Shown here piece after piece: positions 34,456 through 46,678 of a DNA stretch of 64,000 nt. Every line of letters starts with the position of its first letter. The first letter of the stretch is position 1. The DNA comes from Nannobrachium achirus. Its lineage: Eukaryota; Chordata; Actinopteri; Myctophiformes; Myctophidae. The stretch covers positions 17,776,862-17,840,861 of the forward strand of contig OY997650.1 in the NCBI GenBank assembly GCA_963921795.1. The letters run 5' to 3'. The translations under genes were made by a program, and so were the position numbers. Under the pieces are notes generated by a model that was not told the origin of the DNA, made no database searches, and saw nothing but the letters and a program-made list of their open reading frames with translations.

Positions 34456-35692
34456 AATGTTAAGCAACTAATGAGTTAGCATAAGCATGACCACTCACTT
34501 TAAAGTCCGCATGAAATTCCAAATAGGTGTTAGTGCCTTCAGCGATTGCACTTCAGCAAATTCTCATGTCTGATTCTGAAGGCTGCAGTTCAGTTGGTTA
34601 TAATTACTTCCTCGACAACCACAGCCTTCTTCTCATATGAAAGCAACAACCGTAACACCCCCACTGCCATTGATTGCCCAGTGGGCCTGGGGCTAATTGC
34701 AGGCACTATATATGAGGAGCATCCTTTTCAATGCCTTTCCAGTAATAAATCATTTCCCTTGCTTAGAAATCATTAAAGATCACCACAGCAAGATAGCCAC
34801 ACAACAACATTTATATACTGTAATTGCTCTTTTTGTAGATCCATTTAAATTGTCCATAATAATGGACAATGGTGCTGAGGTGCATTGGTGCAATTATTTG
34901 TGTGAATCATATTGTTGGCATATTTGCAAGCATTTGTTTTGCCTAATGAAAAATACCCCACCTCCTCACCTGTCATTTAAAATGTTGGCTCAAATGAGCA
35001 CAGCTAAGCACACAGACTTTTTTCCCCCACTTCTTTTTTCGTGTAATAATGGTAGTTGAGCATGTTTATTTTTTGCTGAAGTCTGGATAGACTGCACATG
35101 ATTTGGTATCCCAGTTTGAGTTCAGCTTTGCAATGAGCCTGTTGTGCTGCTGTCAGAGTTGGACTGCTGGCGTAGGATCTCTCTTATCTCTACGAGCATG
35201 TGTTCAGATGGTTGATGAGGGTATAAACTCACTTGCTCTTGGTCTTATTGTAGATGACAGATGCCATTGATTTGTTTAAACATCATTCAGTGTGGGAATA
35301 GGATTTGATGGCACCCTGGCTGTGTGCTCAGGACTATCTGAATCGTTCCCAATCCTTCTCAGCATGCATATAGAGATTATTGGTTTCCTTCCATAGAGAT
35401 AAGACATTTTGAAAACGCTTGAATTGTAGAAGCTTTACATTCAAGCTTATTCAAGCTTTGCTCCATGCATTGTGCATGTTCTTTAAGGTAAGTTGAGTGC
35501 CTTATCTTTATGCGACAGGATAAAGATATTGTAAATTAATGTTGAATCTTAAATGAACCAATCCTGTTTGCACAGTGAGATTATACTGCTTCTTATTATA
35601 TAAGCACATGGAAGTAATAAACAACATGGGAAGATTGGTATGTATACTGTAGCATTTATACTGCTAGCTTATTGAGTAGTGCAGACCTCAAC
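34455..35692. other. unique AT-rich DNA with a 22-bp palindrome
   Basis: No repeat family or exon identified. ATTGTCCAT-AATA-ATGGACAAT at 34849-34870 is a palindrome with SOX-like half sites. The low repeat content would fit conserved noncoding DNA, but this cannot be tested here. Confidence 0.4.
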
Positions 35693-35887
35693 CAAGGCCT
35701 ACAATCTCCCCAGTTTCCCTAGTTGTCTCCACCAGCCGAAGGCATGGGGGAGAGTATGTTTTCCCCTCCGTCCGTGTGTCCGTCCGTCCGTGCGTGTGTC
35801 CTCGCAGTTTGTGTGCACCTAATCTCAGTCGCCGTTGGCCCGGTCGCTGCCAAAGTGAGCACACACATTCCCTGGATGCCAATCTAG
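35693..35887 (-). repeat. dispersed-family tail, inverted copy with (GTCC)n
   Basis: GTCTCCACCAGCCGAAGGCA, a CCGTCCGTGTGTCCGTCC microsatellite and GCCCGGTCGCTGCC are the reverse complement of the 4830-4990 end of the dispersed repeat at 3898-4990. Confidence 0.7.
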
Positions 35888-36321
35888 TTCAATGTGGATT
35901 GATGACCAGTACAGTAGCACTAGAGGAAAGGTCATGCCACCAAAATCTATTGGGACATGGATGTGCATTGTGCACAGCACATGTTGTGTCTGCATGCAAA
36001 TTTGGAGAGGAGTCTGGGTACAATACTGTAGCAGCAGCGATGCCTCCAGCTTGGTCTGGGAGTTCCAACTGCAATTAGCATTATTGGAGGCTTGTAAGTC
36101 ATTAGAGGATTGTCTCTGGCGTCCCTGTTTTGGGCATGTCATTATTGGAGCTTATTGACTATTTTAATCTAAAAGCAATGCAATGTGGCAAGTTGTGAGC
36201 TAAGGTTATTTTAGGAAGAAAAAAATGAATAGGGCTTAAAGGGGAATGCTGGTCATTTTCAACTTTAGACTATGTTATTATTACTTTACCTCTGAGCTGT
36301 TAGAGTAAGAAGTCTCCCCTT
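35888..36321. other. nothing recognised
   Basis: Unique-looking sequence. A TTTTGGGCATGTCATTAT motif at about 36130 recurs at about 5690, hinting at another dispersed fragment. Confidence 0.35.
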
Positions 36322-37045
36322 TCTGTGTTGCCTAGGACGGTAGGACCGGAGAATCGATTTTGGGGATCAGTGACATACGGCCGATGAACTCTTTGGCCTG
36401 CCCTCTAGGCAGCCTCTGTAGAATGGGGAATCTTATCTTCAACTGATACGGTGGTACTTAAATATAAAATTGACTCGTGTGAGCCTTTCAGCCAATTCAG
36501 TACTGTTGCGTACAAGTGCTATGTCCCGCAAAACAGAATATACAGTATAACCATTTGCCATAAATAAATTACTTGCACAACGATTATTTATTCCTTAGCT
36601 TAGAGATTCGGAATGTGGAAATCATCGCTAATATACAGTATATGCCCTTATTTGGACTGGTAACGTGATGATGTTTCTGAACGGACACGATAACGTGATG
36701 ATAGATGTTTAGCAACCGTTCATTTATTTAGAAATTATCATGTTTGTTTCGAAAAGTTATCATGTTACAATACAAATAAGCTCATATACAATATGTCACA
36801 CAGAGGATTTGAAGGTGCAAGTAAATCTAGTAGTTTATATTCTGTTCACAAGACTGACATACAGTAGCACTTGTACACAATATAACTGGATTGGCTGAAA
36901 AGGCTCAAACAAGTCTCGCCGTTTCAGTTGGAAATGAGATTCCCCCTTCTAGTCTATGATGCTGCCTGGAGGGCGGGCCAAAGATTACATCGGCCATACA
37001 TCACTGATCACATGTCCGCAAAAATCAATTCTAGGCAACACAGAA
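36322..37045. mobile_element. foldback element with arms of about 210 bp
   Basis: The left arm (about 36322-36545) and right arm (about 36830-37045) are diverged inverted copies. CTGTGTTGCCTAG pairs with CTAGGCAACACAG, and blocks such as CAGCCAATTCAGT and ACAAGTGCTA recur in inverted form. The loop has two GATAACGTGATGAT-type units. No coding capacity. Confidence 0.7.
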
Positions 37046-37160
37046 GAGGTGGGGAGGACTTTTATTCCACACAACAGCTCTAAGGTGTAGTAATGAGGCT
37101 ACCAGTGTGGTCAGGGCAACCAGACTATAGTACTGTACTTGTCTTGCCTTCCATCCATTA

Positions 37161-37187
37161 CCCCCCCCCCCCCCCCCCCCCCCCCCC
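37161..37187. repeat. poly(C) run
   Basis: 27 consecutive C, a probable site of length error or polymorphism. Confidence 0.95.
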
Positions 37188-37191
37188 AGAT

Positions 37192-37265
37192 CAGTGGTTC
37201 TCAACCTGTGGGTCGGGACCCCCAGAGGGGTCCCCAAAATATTTTGGGGGGTCCCCATGCAATGC
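37192..37265 (+). mobile_element. hAT-like MITE end (CAGTGGTTCTCAACC)
   Basis: CAGTGGTTCTCAACCTGTGG then GGGACCCCCAGAGGGG and GGGGGGTCCCC. This resembles the terminal part of hAT MITEs; the other end is not found. Confidence 0.5.
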
Positions 37266-37671
37266 AACGCCAATGTGCCCTTGGGGGCAAGGTCGCTTCT
37301 CGCCCTTAGGGCGTCTTACTGGTTTATTAGTGAATTAGTTTCAAATGGTAAGATTTGCAAGTGTGACTCGCATCACGGCAACTTGCAATTTCCCAGAATG
37401 GCATATTTCTATAGTGTTGAAAATGAGCTGCATTTCCCTTTAAGTGGTTAACTAGGGACTCCTACTGATTGATCATAGACCATATTCAGTGGGGAACTGA
37501 GAAGATGTGTGAGCCAATGTTACACTTTCCTGGTGAAACTCCTCACTGTCTGAAAAGAAGCAGCTGGCCACTCCATATTGAAGGAGACGTGTGGTACGCG
37601 ACACCAGTGGTTCCCAAACCTTTTAGCCAAAAGAGATATTAAACATAGGCCCGGGACCCAAAATAGTGAAG

Positions 37672-37740
37672 AGAGCAGATCTACAAGCTCACAACACGTT
37701 GCTTCCCGCCACGTTGAGAGCTTGTGGATCGGCAATTTTC
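37672..37740. repeat. hairpin module copy H9
   Basis: AGCAGATCTACAAGCTCACA and GAGAGCTTGTGGATCGGCAA form the arms. It follows CAGTGGTTCCCAAACCTTTT at about 37603, so it sits in another CAGTGGTTCTCAAACC-family copy. Confidence 0.75.
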
Positions 37741-38735
37741 ACGACTTATTAATTATTAGCAAGAAAATAAATGTACAGTTAGGGGCCAGGTCATGGGGTC
37801 ACCAAAATCAACAGTCCAGCCATTATTTTGTGGAGACAGTATGTACGGTAGCCAGGTCACAGACCGAAAACATGACCTCCATGGCGGGGATTATGAAGAG
37901 AGAGAGAAAAAAAAGAAACTTGGACAATGTCCTTTCTGACACTTGCTGTAAATCACCCCGAGATGCTTTTCAGATCTATGGTGTTTAATATTCACTGTAA
38001 TTGCTCAATGACCTGTGATTAAAAAAACTCTAATGCATCTAATGGAGGCTGAGGATCTATTGAGCACTTATTAATCCGTTGCGCAGTCAACTGCATGGAA
38101 GATAAATGAGTCTGCGTTCCATGGATGTATTTCATTCCATTTAGATCTGCGGATAAACCGGGTTGATTGATTGGCTCGTTAAGCTGTTCGAACCTCCGCT
38201 GCTCCTCCCCACCATCTGCACACATCCACAGTGTCGGTAGTTATTAGGCACACTCTCATACCACGCTGACAGGCGTCATAAGACACTTATAGATTCAGAG
38301 ATGCTATCTGCCTGGTCGTGCTTTTTCAACCCCTCGCTTTACCTTTTCCTGAACCTCAAAGATATGGAATAAGCTGACCTGCGCATAATCTGCATTTTAT
38401 TTTCACAACTTTAAATTCAATTTTGAGAGACCTGCCTCGTGGAACCCAAAGATGCTCAGTGCCACAGATGTATTTAAGCATCTAACCATTCCCTGTGGTA
38501 AAAAATGTACACGCTGTCGCTGACTGTCCCACTTCTCTTTGAGAGGACTCCTCTCAATGTCTGCGTGTCTCTTGACTCCTACTCTCTAATGCTTTTGTTT
38601 CATGTTCTGAAGGTAACAGCAGATCAGAGATACTGTAGGTAGTGGGGGAGTATGAAGTGCTGCTTTGGATGGTTCATGACTGGAAGGTATAGCCACTTTG
38701 AAACCACACACCTGCTGGGAAGATCTGGACGTCAA
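37741..38735. other. nothing recognised
   Basis: About 1 kb with no named repeat and no exon that I can support. Confidence 0.45.
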
Positions 38736-38833
38736 AATAGAATGAGTAATGATCTCCCCACGGTTAACAACTTCTGTTAGGGTGCCCCTATGGAGAGCAA
38801 GGCAGCTAACAACCAACCGCTTTATTAGATAAA
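38736..38833 (-). mobile_element. SINE tail fragment, minus strand
   Basis: AGCAAGGCAGCTAACAACCA and CTTTATTAGAT match the 39840-39940 part of the SINE at 39838-40052. The tRNA head is absent. Confidence 0.5.
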
Positions 38834-38871
38834 CCCGGAGTTGCTAGAAGCGCTCCACTGGGAGGGAGGGA

Positions 38872-38893
38872 GGGGGGGGGGGGGGGGGGGGGG
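38872..38893. repeat. poly(G) run
   Basis: About 22 consecutive G following GGGAGGGAGGGA. Confidence 0.95.
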
Positions 38894-39837
38894 TGAGGCT
38901 GGCCTTGATGTAGGGGCCAGGGGACCAACCAGTGACTCAAAGCATGTTTGATCTCTTGGCGCCATCAGGATGGTATTCTAGCTGAGCCCATACTCTACCC
39001 GAGTGCCCTTGAGCTGGGCACTGAAGTACAGAAATGCTCCAGGAGTTCTCCTCTGCTGCTGACATCGCACTCTGACCTCTCTGGCATATCAGCATATATG
39101 TGTAGGGAATTAAGTTTTTGTGTATATCTAGGAGGGGGATACAAAGAGATAGTATGCTGCAGCATATCAGCTGAACATCAAGTTCCACTTTGTAGTTGTT
39201 CTGAGCGATACTGAACCATATGATACCATTTCCACATAAAGAAAATATTAAACGATGCGCTTGCGGCCACAGAGTACAGTTAGTAACAGTAAATCTTGTT
39301 ATTTTATCGTGTGTACAAGCAAATGTTAACTTAGCATCGAAACATCAGTCATCCCTGCAATAAAGAAACGTGCAGACCAGTCGAGTGTTCCACTGAAGTG
39401 CCCAGGTATTCTTCTTTAAAATGTTAACTTTACTTTCTTCTTAATCTCTCAGGAGAATATGTCAGCGCCACTGCATTAAAGCACACAGAAGCATCTGGGA
39501 GGAAGTTGACTAAGAGAGGGGAGGAGCCGAACCAAGTTCCTGTTACTGCATAAAAAAAAAAGGAGATGATGCCCCCAGAGGCAAAAACAAAAAGTTTCAT
39601 TTAATTAAATAAAAAAGGGTTGGTTCCCAGATTGCTTTTTTCCAGCCTAGCGTAGTGTTGAGTGGAAAACTGAAACTGTATTTGTAGACCCCATTCTTCC
39701 AGGGTAAAATACTCAGTAAAGTAGTTCACTTTGCAATTCAGTCGACATGGTCCTCATATAGAAACCTTGACATTCAATTTGCAGAAATGTATCATTGTTT
39801 TCTCTGGTGACCAAGCTGACCGTGTTCTGGACAGCAA
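38894..39837. other. nothing recognised
   Basis: No gene or repeat family identified in this stretch. Confidence 0.4.
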
Positions 39838-40052
39838 TATAGAATGAGTAACGATCTCCCCTCGCTTAACAACTACTGTTAAGGTATCCTTACGGAGGGC
39901 AAGGCAGCTAACAACCAACCAACAGCTTTATTAGATATGTTTGGAGGTGCTGCCTGGAATTGACACAAAGGCTTTGAATGTGATTCAAAGCCCTAGTCTC
40001 TGCGGTTGGCAGGCAGGCAGGAACTGTTACCCCTGTGCCACACGGACGCCCC
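39838..40052 (-). mobile_element. tRNA-derived SINE, minus strand
   Basis: Read on the minus strand the head GGGGCGTCCGTGTGGCACAG then GGGTAACAG resembles an A box, and GGGCTTTGAATCAC a degenerate B box. The tail is CTAATAAAGCTGTTGGTTGG. A tail-only relative lies at 38736-38833. Confidence 0.5.
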
Positions 40053-41568
40053 TAATGTGTTTTAATGAGTGAGAAGCACGGCATTGCTAGAAAGGTCGAT
40101 GTTTGCTCTGCAAACATTCACTGGGTAAATACTTGTCTTGAAAAGATTTGCCTCTGAGACATTGGAAGTCAGAGCTTGATTTTTCCCATTTGTAGGCCTC
40201 CTGCTGTTACTGGCTCCCACGTTCCCACCACAGTCTGGAACATAAAACACTAGTCAGAGGAGTCTGACCTTCTAGGAATTATAAGCTGGGAACCAAAAAA
40301 GAAATGAAAGAATACCAAGTATTCCAAGTATACCAAGACTTTTACACTATTTCATGTAATATTTCAGGAGATACTTATCACAGACACTTGTGTGTATGCG
40401 TAAATGAGCATGTGCATGCTATTTTTTTTTTTTTTTTTTTTGCATCTAAGCAAGTTTTCTTCGTCAGATGCATGTCTTCTTGCTGGCAGCAGGTGTGAGG
40501 TTATGGTCAAGCCAGGTTGTGGAGGTGGAGCAGAGAGCTGCTGGACCATATGGATCCACAGTAATATATTTAAACCTTCTGCAACATCGCTGAGCTCATG
40601 CACCATGGCAACCAGTCACAAACCTTCCTCTCGGATGAATCCCTTGGTCCTGCACCACCCGTGGGTGCAGTCTGCTGTAAGAATCACCCATTTAAAAATA
40701 AGTAGCAGCCGGGTACCAATACTGTATATGCCATAGTCTGAAACTTTGAGTTCACGCTGGGAGAGAGAAGGCGGAGGAATGTCAGCAAAACCCACGATGG
40801 AGACAACACTCAAAGTTCACCTCACGGTCACATTAACAAGAAGGGCAGCTCTCTCTCCTCCCCTTCTGTTGCCTTTGAAGTTATGAAAATGTGCCTGTGA
40901 ACATGTTGATAAAGTCCTGTTGATGTATTTATGCATGGGAGAAAGGAATATGTTTTGTTATTCCATGTTTACAAGAGGGAAAATTAAAAGCTCAGCTCAC
41001 AGTAAATTGCATCATATACTGTATGTTTGCTGGGGATTTCAGTTACAACCCTCCATACCAGTGTAGTGATGAATCTGACAACAGTGTTTTTTTGTGTTTT
41101 TTGTATGTTTTAACTATACAAAAGATGGATACTGTAATGTATAATGTGCATAATGAGAACAATTATATTTGTTTAGCATTGATTAATAGATGTCAGAGTC
41201 AACAAGAACTACAAAGACAGATGGATAACATATTCTCTTTGGACATGTGTACATGTTCAAGCAATATTTTTTTGGATCGTACGATCCTAGCAAAATGGGC
41301 CACTTCCACACACACTGGAAGCCACTCGTATAGCCAGTCAGAATGGAATATGAGAAATCTGACACATACATCTTGATCACATTACATTACAGAGATCATG
41401 TGTAGCTATTTGCATGAGGTTTGGAAACAAATGTAGGATTCTGGGCCTGGCACATGTCATTTTGTAGGCATCCTTCTGAAAAGTCTAAACAAAAACAGAA
41501 GACACCAGTATATTGTATTTTTTCCCCAACAGATTGCATGGCCCCAGGACACATGCGGCATGCCCCAA
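40053..41568. other. no gene recognised; poly(T) and repeat fragments
   Basis: A T-run at 40422-40441. Around 41320-41480 sequence related to the 3898-4990 family (GGAATATGAG, CTTGATCACATTAC, TTTGCATGAGGTTTGG). Overlapping opposite-strand frames near 40404-40736 show no domain. Confidence 0.4.
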
Positions 41569-41745
41569 TAAGGGGTAACGGTTTTCCATTGCGACGTGTT
41601 GCCACTCCGACATTGACTTCTTATTGTCGGAGTGGCGACACTCCCCATGGGCCTAAGGTTTAGGGTTAGTGTTAGAGATAGGGTTAGTGTCGGAAAGGCG
41701 ACATGTCGGAAAGGAAACATGTCGGAGTGGCGATGTGTAACCCCA
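41569..41745. repeat. palindromic element with telomere-like centre
   Basis: GCCACTCCGACA (41610) pairs with TGTCGGAGTGGC (41628), and ATGTCGGA(A/G) units recur to 41735. GGGTTAGTGTTAGAGATAGG lies in the middle. The outer ends, AATAAGGGGTAACGG and TGTAACCCCAATAA, are roughly inverted. Possible MITE. Confidence 0.4.
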
Positions 41746-42335
41746 ATAAGGAATCCCTATGGTTAATTCAATACAGTGTCATTCAAAATGTTATGATGCA
41801 AAGACAAGAAATTGCTATTTTCACCATAATGTTCACCCCCAGAATTGGGAACTTCATGTGGGTAATGTCAAAAACATCTCTGATCACTGTGAATTCCTGT
41901 TCAACATGGCAGGTTCCCTGACAATGATTCTGATCCTGGTCCTCGCACACATACAGCAAAGGAAGAGAGAGAGGGATGCAAATGAGAGGGGGAAGGCAGT
42001 GATGTGATGGAGATGTTTTACCACGTCCTGTCAACGCATGCCCTTCAGGTTAGTTCCAGCTTTTCTTCACGGTTCATCTCCCTTTCCTTTCACCAGACTG
42101 AATGGCACAGATCGGGGCATTCCCCACATCCCCATTCGTAATCCCTCTTGAGGGAAAGACTTTATGTAAGGGCACAGATGGGCCGCCGCGCTCCTGAAAA
42201 TGTGTCTCCCTAGAGCCGAGATGCCAAACTCGACGTTAATTAGGCCCATGCATATCTCCGTCAATCTCTATCGCTAATTTTCTCTACTAGCGTCTAGTCG
42301 GCGACCTGGCCAACTCGGAACAATGTAAATAGGGA
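41746..42335. other. nothing recognised
   Basis: No support for a gene or named repeat. Confidence 0.4.
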
Positions 42336-43060
42336 ATGAATGCCCCGCCCTTTAATGCAAACCCCATTATACCTGTTTTCATAGGACCCGTTTTGACCAT
42401 CTGTCTGCCTGTGTCCATTTATGCCCATATATGGAGATATCTGTATCTGTCTGTCTGTCTGTCGGCGTCCATTTTATGTCCATATATGGAGATCACTGCA
42501 GTTATAGTTCTGGGTCCATTTTATGCCCATATATGGAGATATCTGTCTATCTGCGTCCATTTTATGCCCATATATGGAGTATCTGTCTGTGCCTCCAACT
42601 GTGTTGCAGACACAGTGCCGGTTCCCCCTTTAATGCAAACCTCATTATACCTGTTTGCCCATATATGGAGAACGCGCGTGCCCGTGGGACGAACGGTTCT
42701 CGAGATACGCGGATTACATGCATACATACACACTCAAAGAGATTTTTTGTTGACTCATGTGGCGTACGTGATGTCAGAGCCTTTTATGAAGTGATGTCAC
42801 AATGAGTCAGAGCTTTCGCCGATTTCCTCCGGAACAGCCTGATGTCAACAATCAGCTCCGCATAAGGAGATTCCGAACGTTTTGCGCCGTTTCGGAAAAA
42901 ACGCGCGTCGGGTCGGGTCGAGGCCGGGCACTGCACTCCGCGCCGCGGCGGAGAACGTGCGTGCCGAATCTGAAGCCGGTGGGACGAACGGTTCTCGAGA
43001 TACGCGGATTACATACACGCAGACACGCAGAGACTTCTCGCATTTATAGATAGATATGGC
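42336..43060. repeat. composite repeat: 60-bp VNTR plus duplicated tail block
   Basis: Four units of about 60 bp share TCCATTTTATGCCCATATAT (42412-42595). TTTAATGCAAACC.CATTATACC occurs at 42352 and 42632. GTGGGACGAACGGTTCTCGA then GATACGCGGATTACAT occurs at 42683 and 42978. It ends with ATAGATAGATA near 43045. Likely a retroelement or satellite composite; class unknown. Confidence 0.6.
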
Positions 43061-43083
43061 TTTCAGTTTTCGTTGCCGTCTGG

Positions 43084-43084
43084 C

Positions 43085-43117
<33 letters not shown>
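43084..43117. repeat. (CTGT)n microsatellite
   Basis: Eight or more CTGT units, then CTCTGTGTCTGT. Confidence 0.95.
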
Positions 43118-43121
<4 letters not shown>

Positions 43122-43168
43122 GTGTCTGTCCTTCACACTCTCTACTTATGTCTTCCTTTACATCAAAC

Positions 43169-43467
43169 ATAGTCTCGTGTGGCCAGACTGTTGACTCCAC
43201 GATTTGCAAATGCTCCCGTCATACAGCCTGTGGTAACGTAAGAAGAATGATGAGTAACCGGTTAAAGCAGAAGTGAAGCACATTTATCCTAATATAAATA
43301 ATAATCATCCAAGCATATTTAGCTTGCTGCTTAGCAGAAATGAAATTTTAAAATATATTTTCATGAACGGAAATGCCAGCTTCCATTACTTGCCGTTTGG
43401 GAGGTGTAGTTCCAGACTATATAGCATTCGGAGATTGTGGAATAGTTGTCTGGCCACACGAGACTAT
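43169..43467. mobile_element. 299-bp MITE with perfect 20-bp TIRs and 7-bp TSD
   Basis: ATAGTCTCGTGTGGCCAGAC at 43169-43188 and its exact complement GTCTGGCCACACGAGACTAT at 43448-43467. The direct repeat ATCAAAC is at 43162-43168 and 43468-43474. No ORF. Perfect ends imply a young insertion. Confidence 0.85.
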
Positions 43468-43474
43468 ATCAAAC

Positions 43475-44819
43475 AGGAAGTGAGGTAAACAACTTCCTTC
43501 AAGTTCTGACTATGCAGAACTATGCAGGTTTAAGAACCCCGGGTTTGGGAGTTGTGCTAATGTGCTTGATGATGAAAGTGATTCTGACTCTGATGCTGGG
43601 ATATTCACAATTAATTCCCTCGCATTCCAGACATTCTGTGGTAGCCTTTTCAAAATACTCCACGTCACACGTTGCATTTGATTTCAACCTCAAGGTTAGG
43701 TGTTTCGGATTATTCACATATTTTTAATGCATTTAATGCATAAAAACAACAGAGCAATGCCTCCGTGGCTTTCTAAATTAACTTCTCAGCAAGAGATAAT
43801 TATTTCCAATTATGCAAGGTCACATACCTGGCGAGGGGAGGTCATTGTGTGCAAGTGCTTGCACTTTTGTGCATTTTTTGTTTTGTGTTTTACTGTCAGA
43901 GAACAGTAACAAAGTGAATGTCTGAAAAGCAGAAGCTGATCGTCTGGTAAAAATATTTTTGAGGGAAATGTTTGCTTTGCAATCCAGAGAAATTTTGTCT
44001 TTCAACAGCGCAAAACAGACCCTTTTTTCCGGTGAGTAGTGAAATAATTGTCTTTATTTCACTACAGTTGAAGACCTTGCACAGTAGTGTAAGTTTCTGT
44101 CTATGGGAATGGCAGCACTGCCTGGTAGAGCAGAGAGAACTCGCTAACCCTCTGGACCAGGGCTAATCATCACCCAAGAGGGTTGCAGCAGAGTTAGTTG
44201 CCCAGTCTAACTTTTTCAAGCGTCTTTGGCCTGTCAAATAATTGGAAGTGTGTTTTATTTTTGCGGGCTTGTTTCTAAAGTGTAGTTACTTATTTGGGCT
44301 TGCTTCAGTTTAACCACTTCTTTAGCCGTATACAATACATCTAGCCTGATTTCAGACTACGCTGGAGCTTCTATTTGATTACAAAGGGGAGGGGATTTGA
44401 AATGTGAAATTCACAATCACAAGAGATCTGGTGGGAGGGGTTGTGTTTGACTTGTGTACACAAAACATTCCCTCCTCCCCCTCCCCTCTGTGACATGCAC
44501 CAAACAGGTCATTGTCTTTGATGTTTCATTGATTAGAGAGAATCACTAACGAGCTATCGACACTTGTAGTTGTAGCTCTTCTGAAGTTCAAAGGAGGCAA
44601 TTAAGAACTCTGGTGAGCCACCCCTCCCTCCACTGTTTCTGTTGATTTTCAAAAGTTAGATGCACCCCTCCTCTGTCTTGCATTGATTTCATTGGTCGGT
44701 TAGCCAAGAAACCGAATCAAGAGACGCGTCATATGACACCTCCAGACCAAGAGAAGCAGTCCACTCAGAGAGTGGGCGGGTCTATTGGCTGGAGCCAGGC
44801 AAGTATACATCAGCTATTC
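43475..44819. other. nothing recognised
   Basis: About 1.3 kb without an identifiable gene or transposon. Confidence 0.45.
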
Positions 44820-44853
44820 AAAAATAGAAGATCTACAAGCTCACAACACGTTG
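44820..44853. repeat. hairpin module copy H10 (left arm only)
   Basis: AAAAATAGAAGATCTACAAG then CTCACAACACGTTG, the left arm and part of the loop. The right arm is missing. Confidence 0.65.
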
Positions 44854-45960
44854 CATGACCTGCCCTATAGAGGGTATGCACATGCACAAAGTGAATGGCA
44901 AAACGAGTGGGAAACCGAGTGGCAAAGTGAGTTTAACGTCGTTTAACGCCGTTTAATGCAATCAGATAGGACTTTTCTGTTTGGATGTATGGGCTGTCAA
45001 GGCCAGAAAGTCGTTTTTTACCACTCAGTAGGCGTTCCCGCATAACCTCCAGGTATGATGATGATGACACGCGTATACCCTCTATTGTTGCTTATGGTCT
45101 TGTTTTGACCTGTCTTTTACTCTCACAAAATCTGGCAACACTGGTAAGCAACCCCAGAAGTCCCAAAGGACACTTACAGGACTGTAACTCTGACAGTTAC
45201 CGGGGTCCTTGAAATTAAAAAGTTTTAGAAACTACTGGAGTAAAACAAGAGCATGTTCAACTAAAATAGGGATAGGGATGTTATTGCACATGGATAGGAG
45301 ACGGGCACATGTCATGAGGGTCTTCATTAAGGGCTTGAGAGACACCCCTGACAAGCATTTCACAAACCTGGTGAAGAGCCAAAAGTTTTGGCTTTGTAGA
45401 CGTGTGCAGCGGCCATGAGAGGCAGCGTTGGTGGATCCACTGCACCGTGCTGACAGGACTGACTCCACCGGGGACAGGGTGATTAAGCCTCAGCGCCTAC
45501 TGGGGGTTTGCTGTCCTCCTTATCTTTCTAATTCCTCGCCTCGCTCCATGTCCCCTCTGGTGACACTGCATATAATGACCCACAGACCGTCTGTGTATTG
45601 TTGTGGCCATCATCCACTACACACATGCACGGCACGCACGCACGCACACACACGGCACACACTCACAGCACACTCCATTCCCTTAACCTGCATTCACCAG
45701 GATTGTCTGAGAAAGGGAGTTAAGACAGACACAAACGAAAAATGAAAGAGAACTAAAACATTGAGCAGAAGAAAATTGAGATTTGTGGTCATTTGTCAGG
45801 AGTGTTACCTGGAGTGGCCTGAAGTCCTAATGAGGAGAGCTCAGAGGATAACTTATAGCAGGGCTGTCTGGAGGTGCAGCTGTTAAGTGTTTGAGAAATG
45901 GAATTTCATTAGAGCCCTTAAGCTGCTTCAGTCCTGTTTCGTGACTCACTTCCACATCTG
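44854..45960. other. no gene recognised
   Basis: A hAT-like scrap at 45185-45240 (GGGGTCCTTGAAATTAAAAA), a GATGAT run near 45055 and a CA/GC-rich stretch at 45620-45670. No exon. Confidence 0.4.
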
Positions 45961-45961
45961 G

Positions 45962-46074
45962 TGTGTGCATGTGTGCGTGTGCTTGCGTGTGCTTGCGTGT
46001 GTGTGTGTGCGTGCGTGTGTGCGTGCGTGTGTGTGTGTGCGTACGTGTGTGCGTGCGTGCGTGCGTGCATGTGT
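45962..46074. repeat. (GT)n/(GC)-compound microsatellite
   Basis: Alternating purine-pyrimidine GTGTGC and GTGCGT units over about 110 bp, with Z-DNA potential. Confidence 0.9.
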
Positions 46075-46189
46075 AATAATTTGGTCCACACCACTACTTT
46101 TAGTATTATTTGTCACTTCAGTATTATTTGTCACTGTATATTTGCATATGGCTGAGAAATGAAATGTGGTCTAATCTGCATTTAACCCA

Positions 46190-46330
46190 TGCATCCTAAG
46201 TAAGTACCAGGAGGAGTTGGCAGCTACGAGGGCTGCGCCTTAAGGAGCAGTTAGGGATTAAGACTAAGAGCCTTGCTCAGAGGCACGTCGACCATGGGCA
46301 GACAGTTGGACACAAACCCGGGGACCTTCT
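46190..46330. repeat. dispersed teleost repeat fragment
   Basis: GGAGCAGTTAGGGATTAAGA, CCTTGCTCAGAGGCACGTCG and AACCCGGGGACCTTCTG match the wording of a common fish interspersed repeat of which I know only the general form. Confidence 0.4.
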
Positions 46331-46463
46331 GTTTCCCAGGATAAACATTTGGCAGTTTGTGTGTGTGCGCGCATGTGTCTCTGTGTGTGCGACCGTGCAT
46401 GAGTATGGGTGTAATGTGTGAATGTTTGTTTCTGTTAATCTGTCCTAGAAAGACACGCATGCT

Positions 46464-46517
46464 CGCACACACACACACACCCACACCCACACACACACAC
46501 ACACGCACGCATGCACG

Positions 46518-46577
<60 letters not shown>
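46464..46577. repeat. (CA)n compound microsatellite
   Basis: CA units interrupted by CCCACACC and GCACGCGCGCGC. Confidence 0.95.
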
Positions 46578-46678
46578 GACACACACACGTGGCATAAGGT
46601 CCTGTCAGTGTTTGTCTTGCATAATGATATGTGTTTTGTCTTGCATAATGATATGTGTGGGGGGAGCGGGGGTCACGG

